64,000 nt of DNA from Billgrantia montanilacus (GTDB lineage: Bacteria; Pseudomonadota; Gammaproteobacteria; Pseudomonadales; Halomonadaceae). Position numbers and translations under genes: made by a program. The DNA lies in contig NZ_QPII01000007.1 of assembly GCF_003336675.1 (NCBI RefSeq), forward strand, positions 62,001-126,000, written 5' to 3'. Position 1 is the stretch's first letter; every line of letters begins with the position of its first letter. The notes below the pieces were generated by a model, which searched no databases, was not told the DNA's origin, and saw only the letters and a list, made by a program, of their open reading frames with translations. Below, piece after piece: positions 9,181 to 22,582 of this stretch.

Positions 9181-10386
9181 ATGGCCACTGCAATGGATGT
9201 GAAGCGTCCGCTTCAGATGTCTGTGCTGCTGGGAGCGCTGCTGCTGGCGGTGGCACTGCTGATAGGGCTCGCCTTCGGCGTGCGTGTGGGAATGCTGATG
9301 GTCGTCGGGGGGCTGCTCGGCGTATCGCTCTACCATGCCGCTTTCGGCTTTACCGCTGCCTGGCGGGTGTTCATCAGCGAGCGCCGTGGCCGCGGCCTGC
9401 GCGCCCAGATGGTGATGCTGGCCATTGCCGTGCTGCTGTTCTTCCCCGCACTGGGTGCCGGCACCCTGTTCGGTCGCGAAGTGATAGGGTTCGTCGCGCC
9501 CATCGGCGTTTCGGTGGTGGTGGGCGCCTTTCTGTTCGGCCTCGGTATGCAGCTGGGCGGCGGCTGCGCCTCGGGCACCCTGTTCACCGCCGGCGGCGGT
9601 AATGCGCGCATGATGATCACGCTGGTTTTCTTCATCGTCGGTTCGTTAATCGGCACCGCCCATTTCTCCTGGTGGATGGCGCTCCCCGCTTTTCAGCCCG
9701 TCTCTCTGGTTCAGACCTTCGGTGCCGGTGGCGGCATCGCCGTGAGCCTGGCACTGTTCGGCGCCATTGCCGTCTTCACCGTATTCATGGAGAAGCGCCG
9801 CCATGGCCAGCTGGAAGACGTGCCGCGGATCAACCTGAGCGAGCGCCGTTGGCTCACAGGGCCCTGGCCACTGCTGCTGGGGGCGGTGGCCCTGGCGCTG
9901 CTTAACTTCGCTACCCTGGCCCTGGCCGGGCGCCCCTGGGGGATTACCTCGGCCTTCGCCCTTTGGGGTGCCAAAGGCTATGAGCTGCTGGGCGGCGATG
10001 TCAGCACCTGGAGCTACTGGCAGGCACCCGGTAATGCCGCGGCACTTCGCGCCAGCGTATGGAGCGATATCACCACGGTAATGAACGTGGGCATCATCCT
10101 CGGCGCCATGGTGGCGGCCACCCTGGCCGGTCGCTTCGCCCCCAGCTTTCGCATCCCACTGAGGTCGCTGGTCGCCGCAGTGATCGGGGGGCTGATGCTC
10201 GGCTACGGCGCGCGGCTGGCCTTCGGCTGCAATATCGGCGCCTATTTCAGCGGCATCGCCTCGGGCAGCCTGCACGGCTGGGTCTGGCTGGTGGCGGGCT
10301 TCGCCGGCAACATGGCGGGCGTCAGGCTGCGGCCCTTCTTCTTTACCGATGGGCCGAGCCAGCCGGCACGGGTAAAGGGGAGCTGA
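9181..10386 (+). CDS. YeeE/YedE family sulfur-compound transporter
   Basis: Inner-membrane protein (401 aa) with about nine or ten hydrophobic segments. It has the paired YeeE/YedE motifs: GMQLGGGCASGTLFTAGGG in the first half and ARLAFGCNIGAYFSGIASG in the second, each with a conserved Cys in a pore-lining position. Characterised relatives take up thiosulfate by relaying it along such cysteines. The ATG at 9181 follows AGGAGAGGTTTG; an upstream in-frame start overlapping trpS is rejected. No sulfur-metabolism gene is adjacent, so the substrate is inferred from family only. Confidence 0.85.
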   Translation: MATAMDVKRPLQMSVLLGALLLAVALLIGLAFGVRVGMLMVVGGLLGVSLYHAAFGFTAAWRVFISERRGRGLRAQMVMLAIAVLLFFPALGAGTLFGREVIGFVAPIGVSVVVGAFLFGLGMQLGGGCASGTLFTAGGGNARMMITLVFFIVGSLIGTAHFSWWMALPAFQPVSLVQTFGAGGGIAVSLALFGAIAVFTVFMEKRRHGQLEDVPRINLSERRWLTGPWPLLLGAVALALLNFATLALAGRPWGITSAFALWGAKGYELLGGDVSTWSYWQAPGNAAALRASVWSDITTVMNVGIILGAMVAATLAGRFAPSFRIPLRSLVAAVIGGLMLGYGARLAFGCNIGAYFSGIASGSLHGWVWLVAGFAGNMAGVRLRPFFFTDGPSQPARVKGS

Positions 10387-10482
10387 GCCGGGCGCCGTTG
10401 GGGGCCTGGCATGATAAAGTTGGCGCCAAGGCGCCGTTAGAGCGCCTATAGCCTGGATTCCAGTCAACGCATCGAGATCACA

Positions 10483-12162
10483 ATGACCACCGAAACCAAA
10501 CGCCCACTTTACATTCCCTATTCCGGCCCTTCGCTGCTCGAGATGCCGCTGCTCAACAAGGGCAGTGCCTTTTCCCGCGAGGAGCGGCTCGAGTTCAACC
10601 TGATCGGTCTGCTGCCTCAGAACGTGGAGACCATCGAGGAACAGGCCGAGCGGGCCTATCGGCAGTATCGGCAGTGTCACAGCGACCTGGATCGCCACAT
10701 TCACCTGCGTGCCATTCAGGACGATAACGAAACCCTCTACTATCGACTGGTCTCAGAGCATCTCGAGGAGATGCTGCCGATTATCTATACCCCCACGGTG
10801 GGGCAGGCCTGTGAAGAGTTCTCCAATATCTATCGCAACCACCGCGGCCTCTTCATCTCCTACCCGGACCGGGAGCGGATGGACGACATCCTGCGCAGCG
10901 CGACCAAGGACAGGGTCAAGGTCATTGTCGTTACCGACGGCGAGCGTATCCTCGGCCTCGGCGATCAGGGTATCGGGGGCATGGGCATTCCTATTGGAAA
11001 ACTGGCGCTCTACACCGCCTGTGGTGGCATCAGCCCGGCCTATACGCTGCCGATCATGCTCGATGTGGGCACCAACAATCAGACATTGCTGGACGACCCC
11101 ATGTACATGGGCTGGCGACACCCCCGCATCTCCCAGGAAGAGTACGATGCCTTCATCGAGTCGTTCATCGCCGCGGTAAAACGCCGCTGGCCTCATGTGC
11201 TGCTTCAGTTCGAGGACTTCGCCCAGGCCAACGCGGTCCCGCTGCTGGAGCGCTATCGCAACGAGCTCTGCTGCTTCAACGACGACGTCCAGGGCACTGC
11301 CTCTGTCTGCGTCGGCACCCTGATGGCGGCCTGCCAGGCGCGCGGCGAGACCATGGCCGATCAGCGGGTGGTCTTCGTCGGTGCCGGTTCGGCGGGCTGC
11401 GGCATCGCCGAGCAAGTCGTGGTGGCGATGCAGACAGAAGGCCTTTCCGAGCAAACGGCGCGCAGTCGCGTGTTCATGGTGGACCGGGAAGGTCTGGTCA
11501 CCAGCGACCAGAGCTGGCTGCGCGATTTCCAGCGGCGACTGGCGCATGACCCCGCCATGACCGAGGGCTGGGACGGTCAGGCGCTGGCCGAAGTGGCCCG
11601 CCGGGTGAAGCCAACCGTCATGATCGGTGTCTGCGGTCAGAAGGGCATCTTTACCGAAGAGGTCGTGCGTGCCATGCATGCTGGCTGCGAGCGGCCGCTG
11701 ATCATGCCGCTCTCCAACCCCACCTCCCGTGCCGAAGCGACCCCTTGGGATGTACTCAACTGGACCGACGGGCAGGCCCTGGTAGCCACCGGCAGCCCCT
11801 TCCAGCCGGTAGTCTACGACGGCGAGACCTATCCCATCGCCCAGTGTAACAACGCCTATATCTTTCCCGGTATCGGCCTGGGTGTCGTGGCCAGTGGGGC
11901 CAGGCGCGTCACCGATGCCATGCTGATGGCCGCTTCCCGAGCGCTCGCGCGGGAAGCGCCGCTGGTCAAGGATGGCGAAGGCGCCCTGCTGCCGGCGCTT
12001 TCTCAGATACGTGAACTGAGCAAGGCCATTGCCTTCGACGTTGCCGCCCAGGCTCAGGGTGAAGGCGTCGCGCTCAAGACCGACGGTATCAAGTTGCGCC
12101 AGGCTATCGAGCGCAGCAGCTGGGAGCCGGAATACAGGCGTTACCGCCGCCGGTCGTTCTGA
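10483..12162 (+). CDS. maeA: NAD-dependent malic enzyme
   Basis: Oxidative decarboxylation of L-malate to pyruvate with NAD (559 aa, close to the ~565 of E. coli MaeA/SfcA). It opens [21 protein letters not shown]. Metal- and malate-binding segments include [18 protein letters not shown] and [20 protein letters not shown] and the dinucleotide fold [16 protein letters not shown] are intact. The long N-terminal region and size place it with the large single-domain malic enzymes, not the MaeB type fused to phosphotransacetylase. It is monocistronic as far as can be seen. Confidence 0.95.
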   Translation: MTTETKRPLYIPYSGPSLLEMPLLNKGSAFSREERLEFNLIGLLPQNVETIEEQAERAYRQYRQCHSDLDRHIHLRAIQDDNETLYYRLVSEHLEEMLPIIYTPTVGQACEEFSNIYRNHRGLFISYPDRERMDDILRSATKDRVKVIVVTDGERILGLGDQGIGGMGIPIGKLALYTACGGISPAYTLPIMLDVGTNNQTLLDDPMYMGWRHPRISQEEYDAFIESFIAAVKRRWPHVLLQFEDFAQANAVPLLERYRNELCCFNDDVQGTASVCVGTLMAACQARGETMADQRVVFVGAGSAGCGIAEQVVVAMQTEGLSEQTARSRVFMVDREGLVTSDQSWLRDFQRRLAHDPAMTEGWDGQALAEVARRVKPTVMIGVCGQKGIFTEEVVRAMHAGCERPLIMPLSNPTSRAEATPWDVLNWTDGQALVATGSPFQPVVYDGETYPIAQCNNAYIFPGIGLGVVASGARRVTDAMLMAASRALAREAPLVKDGEGALLPALSQIRELSKAIAFDVAAQAQGEGVALKTDGIKLRQAIERSSWEPEYRRYRRRSF

Positions 12163-12382
12163 GCCGTATCCAAACCTCTGAGCCATGCCGAGCATCGGCG
12201 TGGCCTTTCCTGATCTCATGCCGGTCGACGCGCCGCGCGTAGCGTTGATCCAATGCAACGTGTCGGCCGGCAAGCGAACGCCAGCTGTTCTAGGCTGCGA
12301 AGTAAGACTGGCGATTTTCCAGGGAAGGCCAGCGGGGGGGAAGGTGGCTGAAGCAGACGAGGGGCAAGGCGTTGACGACTAC

Positions 12383-14227
12383 ATGGCACCCGAAATTCCA
12401 ACCGACGAGGCGGCGCGGCTGGAGGAGCTGCATAGCCTCAAGCTGCTCGACAGCACATCCGACCTGCGCTTCGATCGCTATACCAACCTCGTCGCGGATA
12501 TCTTCGACTTCCCCATCGTGCTGATTACCCTGGTCGATCGCGATCGCCAGTGGTTCAAGTCCAGCTGTGGGTTGAGCATGCGTGAAACCAGCCGCGACAT
12601 TTCGTTCTGTGCCCACGCCATCAATGCCCAGAGCGTCATGGTGGTACCCGATACTCATGAAGATCGACGATTCGCAGGCAATCCTCTGGTCACGGGCGAT
12701 GCGTGTATCCGCTTCTATGCTGGCGCCGTGGTCCATGGTCCTTCCGGCCAGCCGCTGGGCACCCTCTGCGTGCTCGACCGAAAGCCTCGCTCGTTCGACG
12801 AAGTGAAGTGCCGCCGTCTCAGGGAATTTGGTGATCTGCTCGAAAGTGAAATCGCCCACCGTAATGATCTGGAAAAACTGCGGGCCTCGATTCAGTTTTC
12901 AGCCTATTACGACCCCCTCACCGGCCTGGCCAATCGCCGCCTGCTTCAGGATCGCCTTAGTCAGCTGATCGAGTGGGCCGATTGCGAGCAACGCACCGTC
13001 GGTGTGCTTCTGTTCAATATTTCCGGCCTGCGCTTGATCAATCAGAGCTTCGGTAGCGAGGTCGGCGACGACCTGCTCTGCCAGTTTGGTGAGCGACTCA
13101 AGACCCTGTGTCCGCCGGGCGGTACCCTTGCACGCCTTCAGGCTGATGAATTCATCATCTGTTTCTCCCCTTACAAGGGTGATGATCGTTACATCGATGC
13201 CAAGGCCAGTCACGCCCGAGAACAGCTAAGTCGCCCCTTTCTGGCTGGCGGACGCCAGCACTACCTGCAAGTCAAGATCGGTGCCAGCGTCTTTCCGCAG
13301 CATGGCACGACGCAGGCGGGGCTGATTGAGCGGGCATCGGCGGCAATTCGTTTCACGGCTAGTGGAGAAACGCCGGGCATCTGTTTCTTTACCCATGAGG
13401 AGGCGCTGGATATCTCGGAGCGGCTGAAGATCGAGTCACGACTTCAGGTCGCTCTGGAAAATCGAAGCCTGGAACTGGTCTTTCAACCCATCATCGATCT
13501 TTGGACCGGTCGTATTGCTGCTGTGGAAGCGCTTTGTCGCTGGCAGGATGCCGAATTGGGAAGAGTGGGACCGGACCGCTTCATCCCCATTGCCGAACAG
13601 AGCGGATTGATCTACCTGCTGGGACGCTGGGTCCAGCAGGCGGCCTGTGAACAGATTCGACAGTGGCAGCAGCTGAGCCAGTGCCGGGTTCCAATTGCCA
13701 TCAATGTGGCCGCAGCGGAGCTTCAGCACCCGGATTTTGCCCGAGACCTGCTGGCTAAACTGGATAGCGAGGGTATCGAACCCGATCTGCTCTGGCTTGA
13801 AGTCACGGAGCACTCCCTGGTGTCGGACAGCCCGTTGCTGGCTCGCAATCTGGCGCTACTGACACAGGCGAATATCCATTTGAGTATCGATGACTTCGGC
13901 ACCGGTTATTCGTCCCTCTCCTACCTCTGCCGCCTTCCTATCAGTGGCCTGAAGATCGACCGAGCTTTCATCGAACGATTGCCGGATGGAGAAAAGGAGT
14001 TGGCACTTGCTCGGTCGATCATCCGTATGGCAGAAGCATTCGATATCGAGACGGTGGCAGAAGGGGTGGAAACGCAGCAACAGCTGGCATGCTTGGTTGA
14101 GCAGGGGTGTCGGTTTGCCCAAGGTTTCTACATTGCCCGACCTGTACCGCCCGGGGAAATACCCGCCTTGTGTCGGCGTGTGTTGGTGAACGGCCTAGGT
14201 ACACCGGACTCTCCCGGTAAGCGATAG
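12383..14227 (+). CDS. GAF / degenerate GGDEF / EAL domain protein
   Basis: Cyclic-di-GMP signalling protein, about 614 aa from the ATG at 12383; a GTG about 14 codons upstream, after a G-run, is an alternative start. A GAF domain occupies about 20-160 (DFPIVLITLVDRDRQWFKS, FCAHAI, GTLCVLD). A GGDEF domain follows, with the signature changed to LQADEF in place of GGDEF and a degraded nucleotide loop, so it is probably not a cyclase. The EAL domain looks active: EALCR, a TE pair in LEVTEHS, DDFGTGYSSL, LKIDRAF and AEGVET are present. It is therefore most likely a c-di-GMP phosphodiesterase controlled by GAF and possibly by GTP binding to the dead GGDEF. Nothing beside it reveals the input signal. 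Confidence 0.9.
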   Translation: MAPEIPTDEAARLEELHSLKLLDSTSDLRFDRYTNLVADIFDFPIVLITLVDRDRQWFKSSCGLSMRETSRDISFCAHAINAQSVMVVPDTHEDRRFAGNPLVTGDACIRFYAGAVVHGPSGQPLGTLCVLDRKPRSFDEVKCRRLREFGDLLESEIAHRNDLEKLRASIQFSAYYDPLTGLANRRLLQDRLSQLIEWADCEQRTVGVLLFNISGLRLINQSFGSEVGDDLLCQFGERLKTLCPPGGTLARLQADEFIICFSPYKGDDRYIDAKASHAREQLSRPFLAGGRQHYLQVKIGASVFPQHGTTQAGLIERASAAIRFTASGETPGICFFTHEEALDISERLKIESRLQVALENRSLELVFQPIIDLWTGRIAAVEALCRWQDAELGRVGPDRFIPIAEQSGLIYLLGRWVQQAACEQIRQWQQLSQCRVPIAINVAAAELQHPDFARDLLAKLDSEGIEPDLLWLEVTEHSLVSDSPLLARNLALLTQANIHLSIDDFGTGYSSLSYLCRLPISGLKIDRAFIERLPDGEKELALARSIIRMAEAFDIETVAEGVETQQQLACLVEQGCRFAQGFYIARPVPPGEIPALCRRVLVNGLGTPDSPGKR

Positions 14228-14257
14228 CCAAACTGACAAAGGACCTGCTTGCAGAAC

Positions 14258-14293
14258 CACATGGCCCCACCGGGAGGCCGGTGGGGCCATGTG
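14258..14293. terminator. Bidirectional terminator between EAL gene and acnA
   Basis: A perfect 16-bp stem (CACATGGCCCCACCGG and its complement) with a GAGG loop lies between the convergent EAL gene and acnA. It can serve both strands. Confidence 0.85.
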
Positions 14294-14318
14294 CCTTCAG
14301 GTGGGGCTGCTCATGCCA

Positions 14319-17066
<2,748 letters not shown>

Positions 17067-17241
17067 GAAAGCCTCCTGTCACGGTAGTGAACGGTCCTTT
17101 ACTTAGAACTCGTGTTTAGAACATGGTCATCATAGGCTGCCCTTTCAAGCACTGCCCAAGCTTTCTATGCTGAACGAAAGTTCGTTGTGTGGTGCTGATG
17201 TTCCGCCGCAAGGAGGGGCTGGCGCCCAGGGAGACTCCGTT

Positions 17242-18548
<1,307 letters not shown>

Positions 18549-18566
18549 CGATCCAATACACTCAGT

Positions 18567-18594
18567 GGCGCTGGTCCTCGAGTCGGCCAGTGCC
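18567..18594. terminator. Weak hairpin between trxB and the CIS operon
   Basis: GGCGCTGG (18567-18574) and CCAGTGCC (18587-18594) pair over 8 bp with one G-U, loop 12. It is the only hairpin I see between the convergent units; no U-run. Confidence 0.35.
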
Positions 18595-18628
18595 TGCTTG
18601 GGTGTCTGTAGCCGCGCCTCGCTCGCCT

Positions 18629-19174
18629 TTACTTTGGACTGGTCCTACGGGACAGCTCGTCAAGCGCCTTCACGCCTTCCAGTGCCGCAGAAACGGCTTG
18701 CCGAAAGACTTTGCTTTTTGCCTCGACCTGTTCGTCTTCTCGAGAGAGGCGCTCCTTGGTCCTGGAGAGGAGGGTTGTACTCTCGGGGAGGGCGGCGCGG
18801 GCCTCGGTAACGAACTTGGTGTTGTCCATGTGTTTCAGTGCCTCCCGGCGAGTCTCGGAAGCGCGACTGAAGCTGTCTTCGATCTGACTACCGAGGGCCT
18901 GAAGGCGCAGCGCTGTCTCGCCCATCAGGCCTTTACCGTCAGCGTCGGCGGTGCTGACATCTTCAGTATGTGTCAACCCGCTGAGGGTGGGCACGACAAT
19001 TCGTCTACCGGCATGGAAACCCCCTGCACTGGAAAGCCGCGGGTTGGCTGCAATCAGTGCGGCCTCGGCGCGGTGCTGGAGATCGGTGCTACCGCGGCCC
19101 TCGATCCTGTAAAGACGGCGGGCCAGCGTGGCGATGGTGCGTTCGCGGCCGAGAGTGGCAATTTTGGTCGGCAT
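18629..19174 (-). CDS. LysM-like contractile injection system accessory protein
   Basis: Last gene of the injection-system operon, 181 aa. Residues about 10-62 look like a degenerate LysM-type module (ATLARRLYRIEG, then AANPRL and FHAGRRIVVP, matching the iAr-lY / aaNP-l / pG-xi-xvP pattern). The rest is helical and charged, with no membrane segment. The ATG at 19174 is preferred over 19180 because GGAGGG then sits 8 bases upstream. It begins 15 bases after the beta-helix gene, so it is translated with it. LysM-like modules in tail machines usually stabilise protein assembly and need not bind peptidoglycan. Role here unknown; possibly baseplate or fibre attachment. Confidence 0.6.
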   Translation of the reverse strand: MPTKIATLGRERTIATLARRLYRIEGRGSTDLQHRAEAALIAANPRLSSAGGFHAGRRIVVPTLSGLTHTEDVSTADADGKGLMGETALRLQALGSQIEDSFSRASETRREALKHMDNTKFVTEARAALPESTTLLSRTKERLSREDEQVEAKSKVFRQAVSAALEGVKALDELSRRTSPK

Positions 19175-19189
19175 GACCATTCCCTCCGG

Positions 19190-22100
19190 TCAAGCATTCA
19201 AGTTGAGCGCCGCGAAGGGCGCGGGCAGGCCACCGGGATGGACGATGATCGCGGCGGAGGTGATATTGCCGATGGGCGTGGCGGCGCCCTCGCGGCCAGT
19301 GACGATGCGCAGCGAAGTGGATTCGCGGTTAAAGTGGGTCAAGTTGTTGCCCGCCGCGGATACCCGCGGTGCGGCCAGAAACACCAGCTCGCGTATGGCG
19401 ATTTCGCCGGGCAGATTGCATTGGTTGTTGGCGAAAGAGAGTCCGGTAGAAGCGGGATCGACAATGGTCACCATTGCGCTGAGGAGGTTCCGCGCGGATC
19501 GCGCGTGGTTGCCGATACACGTCATCTGAGAGGGTGATACGGGAAGGATAGCCGCGAAGTGCCCAGCGGATACAGTCCAGGTCTCTTCCCCAACATTGAA
19601 ATAGATCAGCTCAGTGGCCTCGAAAATGGGTATCGCAGCAGTGAAGCCATTCGCGGGTGTGCCCAGGTCGTCGCCGAAATCGTCAATCGGGGCACCGACC
19701 AGGATGGCTCGCCAGTCGACCTGTTCCTCGCCTTGTTGGGGGTCCCCCATAATGCGGTTCGAGCCGATATTCAGGCCGAGAAAAGGCTGCCGGGCGAGGA
19801 TCCCGACCGATGAGCTCTCAGGCAGGTTGCCGCCGATTTCCGACACGACATTGGACGATATGTCCACACTGCCGACACCCTGGATACCAATGCCGACGTA
19901 GCGCTGGCCGGAGAAACCTGCTTCCCCCACACGACGGATCGAGTTGCCGATCACCTGGCCGGATTCGACCGAGGTTAGCGCAATGCCGATGGCGGCATCC
20001 AGGCCCGCATTGATTCCGACCCGTTCGACCGCGTTGTTATCGATGGCGAGGTGACGAATAGTGGCGTCGGGACTGGTGGTGATACCCGCCTCTGCACTGT
20101 CGCGAATGATGTTGCGCTTGATGAACAGGGTGTCGTGTGCTCCGGCGATACGGATACCCGTGCCGCACTCGAAGATGGTATTGCCAATGATCTGGGCGTC
20201 GGTCAGCGTTTCGGGCAGGATGCTCGGGGCGAGGAAGATGCCGTCGCCGCCCCCCTCATTACCGCCGGATATCTCGCAATCCTGCACCCGTGTGGTGCCG
20301 GCTGAAATATTCACGGCGGTGCGGTTGGCGACGACTATGCTGCCGTCGATTGACAGGGATGCCGCAGGGAGTTCGGCCCAGTTGATGCGGATGCCGCCCC
20401 CGGTCGAAAAGACCAGGTTGCGCGACAGCCTGGCAGCGGAGATATTCATTGCCGCGCGGTCGATGCGCACGGCGTCGCGACCGCCGAACAGAATGCAATC
20501 GAGTGCGCGCAACTCGGCGAAGGCGGCGAATGGCAGGTCGCCGTCCTCATCGAGTTCGTAGGAGGAGCGCGAACCGAGCGCGTGAGGTGCTATGGAGACG
20601 CATTCCTCGACTTTGGTGCCGAGCTGGACGCCATCGAGTGCGATGCCGAAGTCGAAGCGATCTTCCGGAGTTGCCGATGCCACAAGCACGGCGAGCCGGC
20701 GCAACGCCAGAAGCGAAGTGCTGACTGCCACAACCCCGTGCACCGGCAGCGAAGCGCCATCATCGCCGGTTGCCGGGGCGACGAGGAGGGTGAAATCCTC
20801 GAGTTCGATATCGCTGCAGGTTTCGATCCTCAGGGCCCCGCCTGCGCCCTGGTACACGAGCATGGTGCCGAGTCCCTGGCCGACCATGCGGATGGCGTTG
20901 CGGTTGGACAGGAGCACCGGCTGGTGTAATACATAGGTGCCGGCCTCGAGGCACACGGTACCACCCGCCGCGCCGATCTGGCCGATGGCATCTTGAATGG
21001 TCAGCTCTCCGGAAGTGTGTCCCTCGGCGGTGACGCATACGGTGCAGGCGCAGCCTTCACCCGCCTCGAACAGGGGGGGCCAGAAGCTGCGGCAGTCGAG
21101 CACGGAGGCAGCCCCGTCTTCCTGGCGCAAGATGGCGAGGCGGCTGTAGTGGCCCTGGACGCCGTCCGGAGGCGCTGCGTGGAGGGTTTCGATCTGGGTA
21201 CCCGCGGTGCGCGCGGCAAACCGCCAGTGGTCCATCTCGCGGTAACCGCCGGGTCCCGCGGCGGTAGAGAAGGAGGCCGTGATCCCGCTTTCCAGTACGA
21301 CGGCGCGGTCGTCGGGGGGCACCGGAATCAGCCCGTTGGAGTCCTCGGTGTCGAGGTCTATCCACACGCTGCCGTCGTCTAGCCGAACGACGCCCTGCTG
21401 GTCCCAGCGGATAAGCCGGGTATGCCGTGTGGCCACCGTGTCACCGTCCATGCCCGAGGGCAGCAGGTCGGCCTCGATGGCGTTCTCGAACTCGATCTCG
21501 CGGGTCTCAGGATCGACATCGGCCACACGCAGCATCTGGCCCGAGCGGTGGTTCAACTCGCGGTGATCATCGGTGATCTCGGCCCAGTCGCCCGGGCGGA
21601 AACGCAGTACCTGGTCGCGGCCGATGCGGCCGACGGTGACACTCTCTGTATCCTCGGCGATCGATACCACCGAGGCTCGGACCGAGGCGTTCTCGCGGCT
21701 GAACTTGAAGAGGGCCTCTCCCTGGGACGGCGGGTTGCCATCATCATCCGGTTCGCCGGTGGAGTGGATCTCGATTCGGTAAAACTGGTTCTCGATGCCG
21801 GAGTAGCCTTCGGTCGGTGGTACCAGGCAGGGGTCTTCCGGGTCCTCGATGTCGATGGTGCCTGTGGTCAGCCGCGCGGTGGAGGGTGCGATCTCGTCGA
21901 GCCAGCCGCCGAGTTCTGCGTCGGACGTGGCGCAGGTGGCGGCGTCGCCGATATCCGGCAGAACGCGGACCTGCCACACGGACTGCCATCGCGTCGTTGT
22001 GTCGAGCCCGTCGAGGGCGGGCTCCAGCAGGCCGGTAAATTCAGTGGGGGTAATCTCTCGCTGCCAGCTCACAATATAGACGAGGTGGGTGCCGGCCTGG

Positions 22101-22543
22101 GGCAATTCTTGGGGGGTGGGCCAGTAGGGTTGGTCGAAGTAATCGATATAATCGCCCGCAGGCGGTGCGATCATCTCGTCGAGTACGCCTTCGGGGCCGC
22201 CTGCCCCGGGGCGCGTGCGGTCGAAGATGGGGTCGGGCAGGGAGGTGTCACCGTCATCGAAATTGGCCGAGCCGTGGCACTCCAGGAGCTTGCCGTACTG
22301 GTAAAAGCGGCCACGGCCAACTTCGAGGCCGGTATCCGTCAGGCGGATTTCGAAGCCGAGCGGCGTTTCCCGCGGGACCACGGCGCGGCCGATGGTGTCC
22401 ACCGTTCCCGCGCGGATGCGGCGCTCGAACATTGTCACCAGTTCGTTCCAGTCGCTGTCGAGCACTGCACGGCCCTGCTGCAGGAATACCCCGGCATAAT
22501 CCCGCAGGGCATCGAAACTGTCTCTGCTGTAGTCACCGCTCAT
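19190..22543 (-). CDS. DUF6519 / right-handed beta-helix protein, candidate tail spike
   Basis: Very large protein (1117 aa). The N-terminus (SGDYSRDSFDALRDYAGVFL, then QQGRAVLDSDWNE) is the DUF6519 signature, seen in baseplate-linked proteins of CIS clusters. From about residue 500 it becomes a parallel beta-helix: ELTIQDAIGQIGAAGGTVCL (pectate-lyase-like entry) followed by many short coils such as IIGNTIFECGTGIRIAG and NNAVERVG. There is no signal peptide. Beta-helices of this sort form phage tail spikes and glycan-binding or glycan-cleaving proteins, so target binding is the natural guess. A strong AAGGAGGAAACTTCC site precedes the ATG, and there is a 39-base gap to the gpI-like gene. Confidence 0.75.
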   Translation of the reverse strand: MSGDYSRDSFDALRDYAGVFLQQGRAVLDSDWNELVTMFERRIRAGTVDTIGRAVVPRETPLGFEIRLTDTGLEVGRGRFYQYGKLLECHGSANFDDGDTSLPDPIFDRTRPGAGGPEGVLDEMIAPPAGDYIDYFDQPYWPTPQELPQAGTHLVYIVSWQREITPTEFTGLLEPALDGLDTTTRWQSVWQVRVLPDIGDAATCATSDAELGGWLDEIAPSTARLTTGTIDIEDPEDPCLVPPTEGYSGIENQFYRIEIHSTGEPDDDGNPPSQGEALFKFSRENASVRASVVSIAEDTESVTVGRIGRDQVLRFRPGDWAEITDDHRELNHRSGQMLRVADVDPETREIEFENAIEADLLPSGMDGDTVATRHTRLIRWDQQGVVRLDDGSVWIDLDTEDSNGLIPVPPDDRAVVLESGITASFSTAAGPGGYREMDHWRFAARTAGTQIETLHAAPPDGVQGHYSRLAILRQEDGAASVLDCRSFWPPLFEAGEGCACTVCVTAEGHTSGELTIQDAIGQIGAAGGTVCLEAGTYVLHQPVLLSNRNAIRMVGQGLGTMLVYQGAGGALRIETCSDIELEDFTLLVAPATGDDGASLPVHGVVAVSTSLLALRRLAVLVASATPEDRFDFGIALDGVQLGTKVEECVSIAPHALGSRSSYELDEDGDLPFAAFAELRALDCILFGGRDAVRIDRAAMNISAARLSRNLVFSTGGGIRINWAELPAASLSIDGSIVVANRTAVNISAGTTRVQDCEISGGNEGGGDGIFLAPSILPETLTDAQIIGNTIFECGTGIRIAGAHDTLFIKRNIIRDSAEAGITTSPDATIRHLAIDNNAVERVGINAGLDAAIGIALTSVESGQVIGNSIRRVGEAGFSGQRYVGIGIQGVGSVDISSNVVSEIGGNLPESSSVGILARQPFLGLNIGSNRIMGDPQQGEEQVDWRAILVGAPIDDFGDDLGTPANGFTAAIPIFEATELIYFNVGEETWTVSAGHFAAILPVSPSQMTCIGNHARSARNLLSAMVTIVDPASTGLSFANNQCNLPGEIAIRELVFLAAPRVSAAGNNLTHFNRESTSLRIVTGREGAATPIGNITSAAIIVHPGGLPAPFAALNLNA

Positions 22544-22582
22544 GGAAGTTTCCTCCTTTCCAAGCTGATACGTTGCAGAAAA

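Noticed and set aside
10753-12273. 506-codon open frame antisense to maeA
   Set aside because: Shadow of the malic enzyme gene, no ribosome site or motif.
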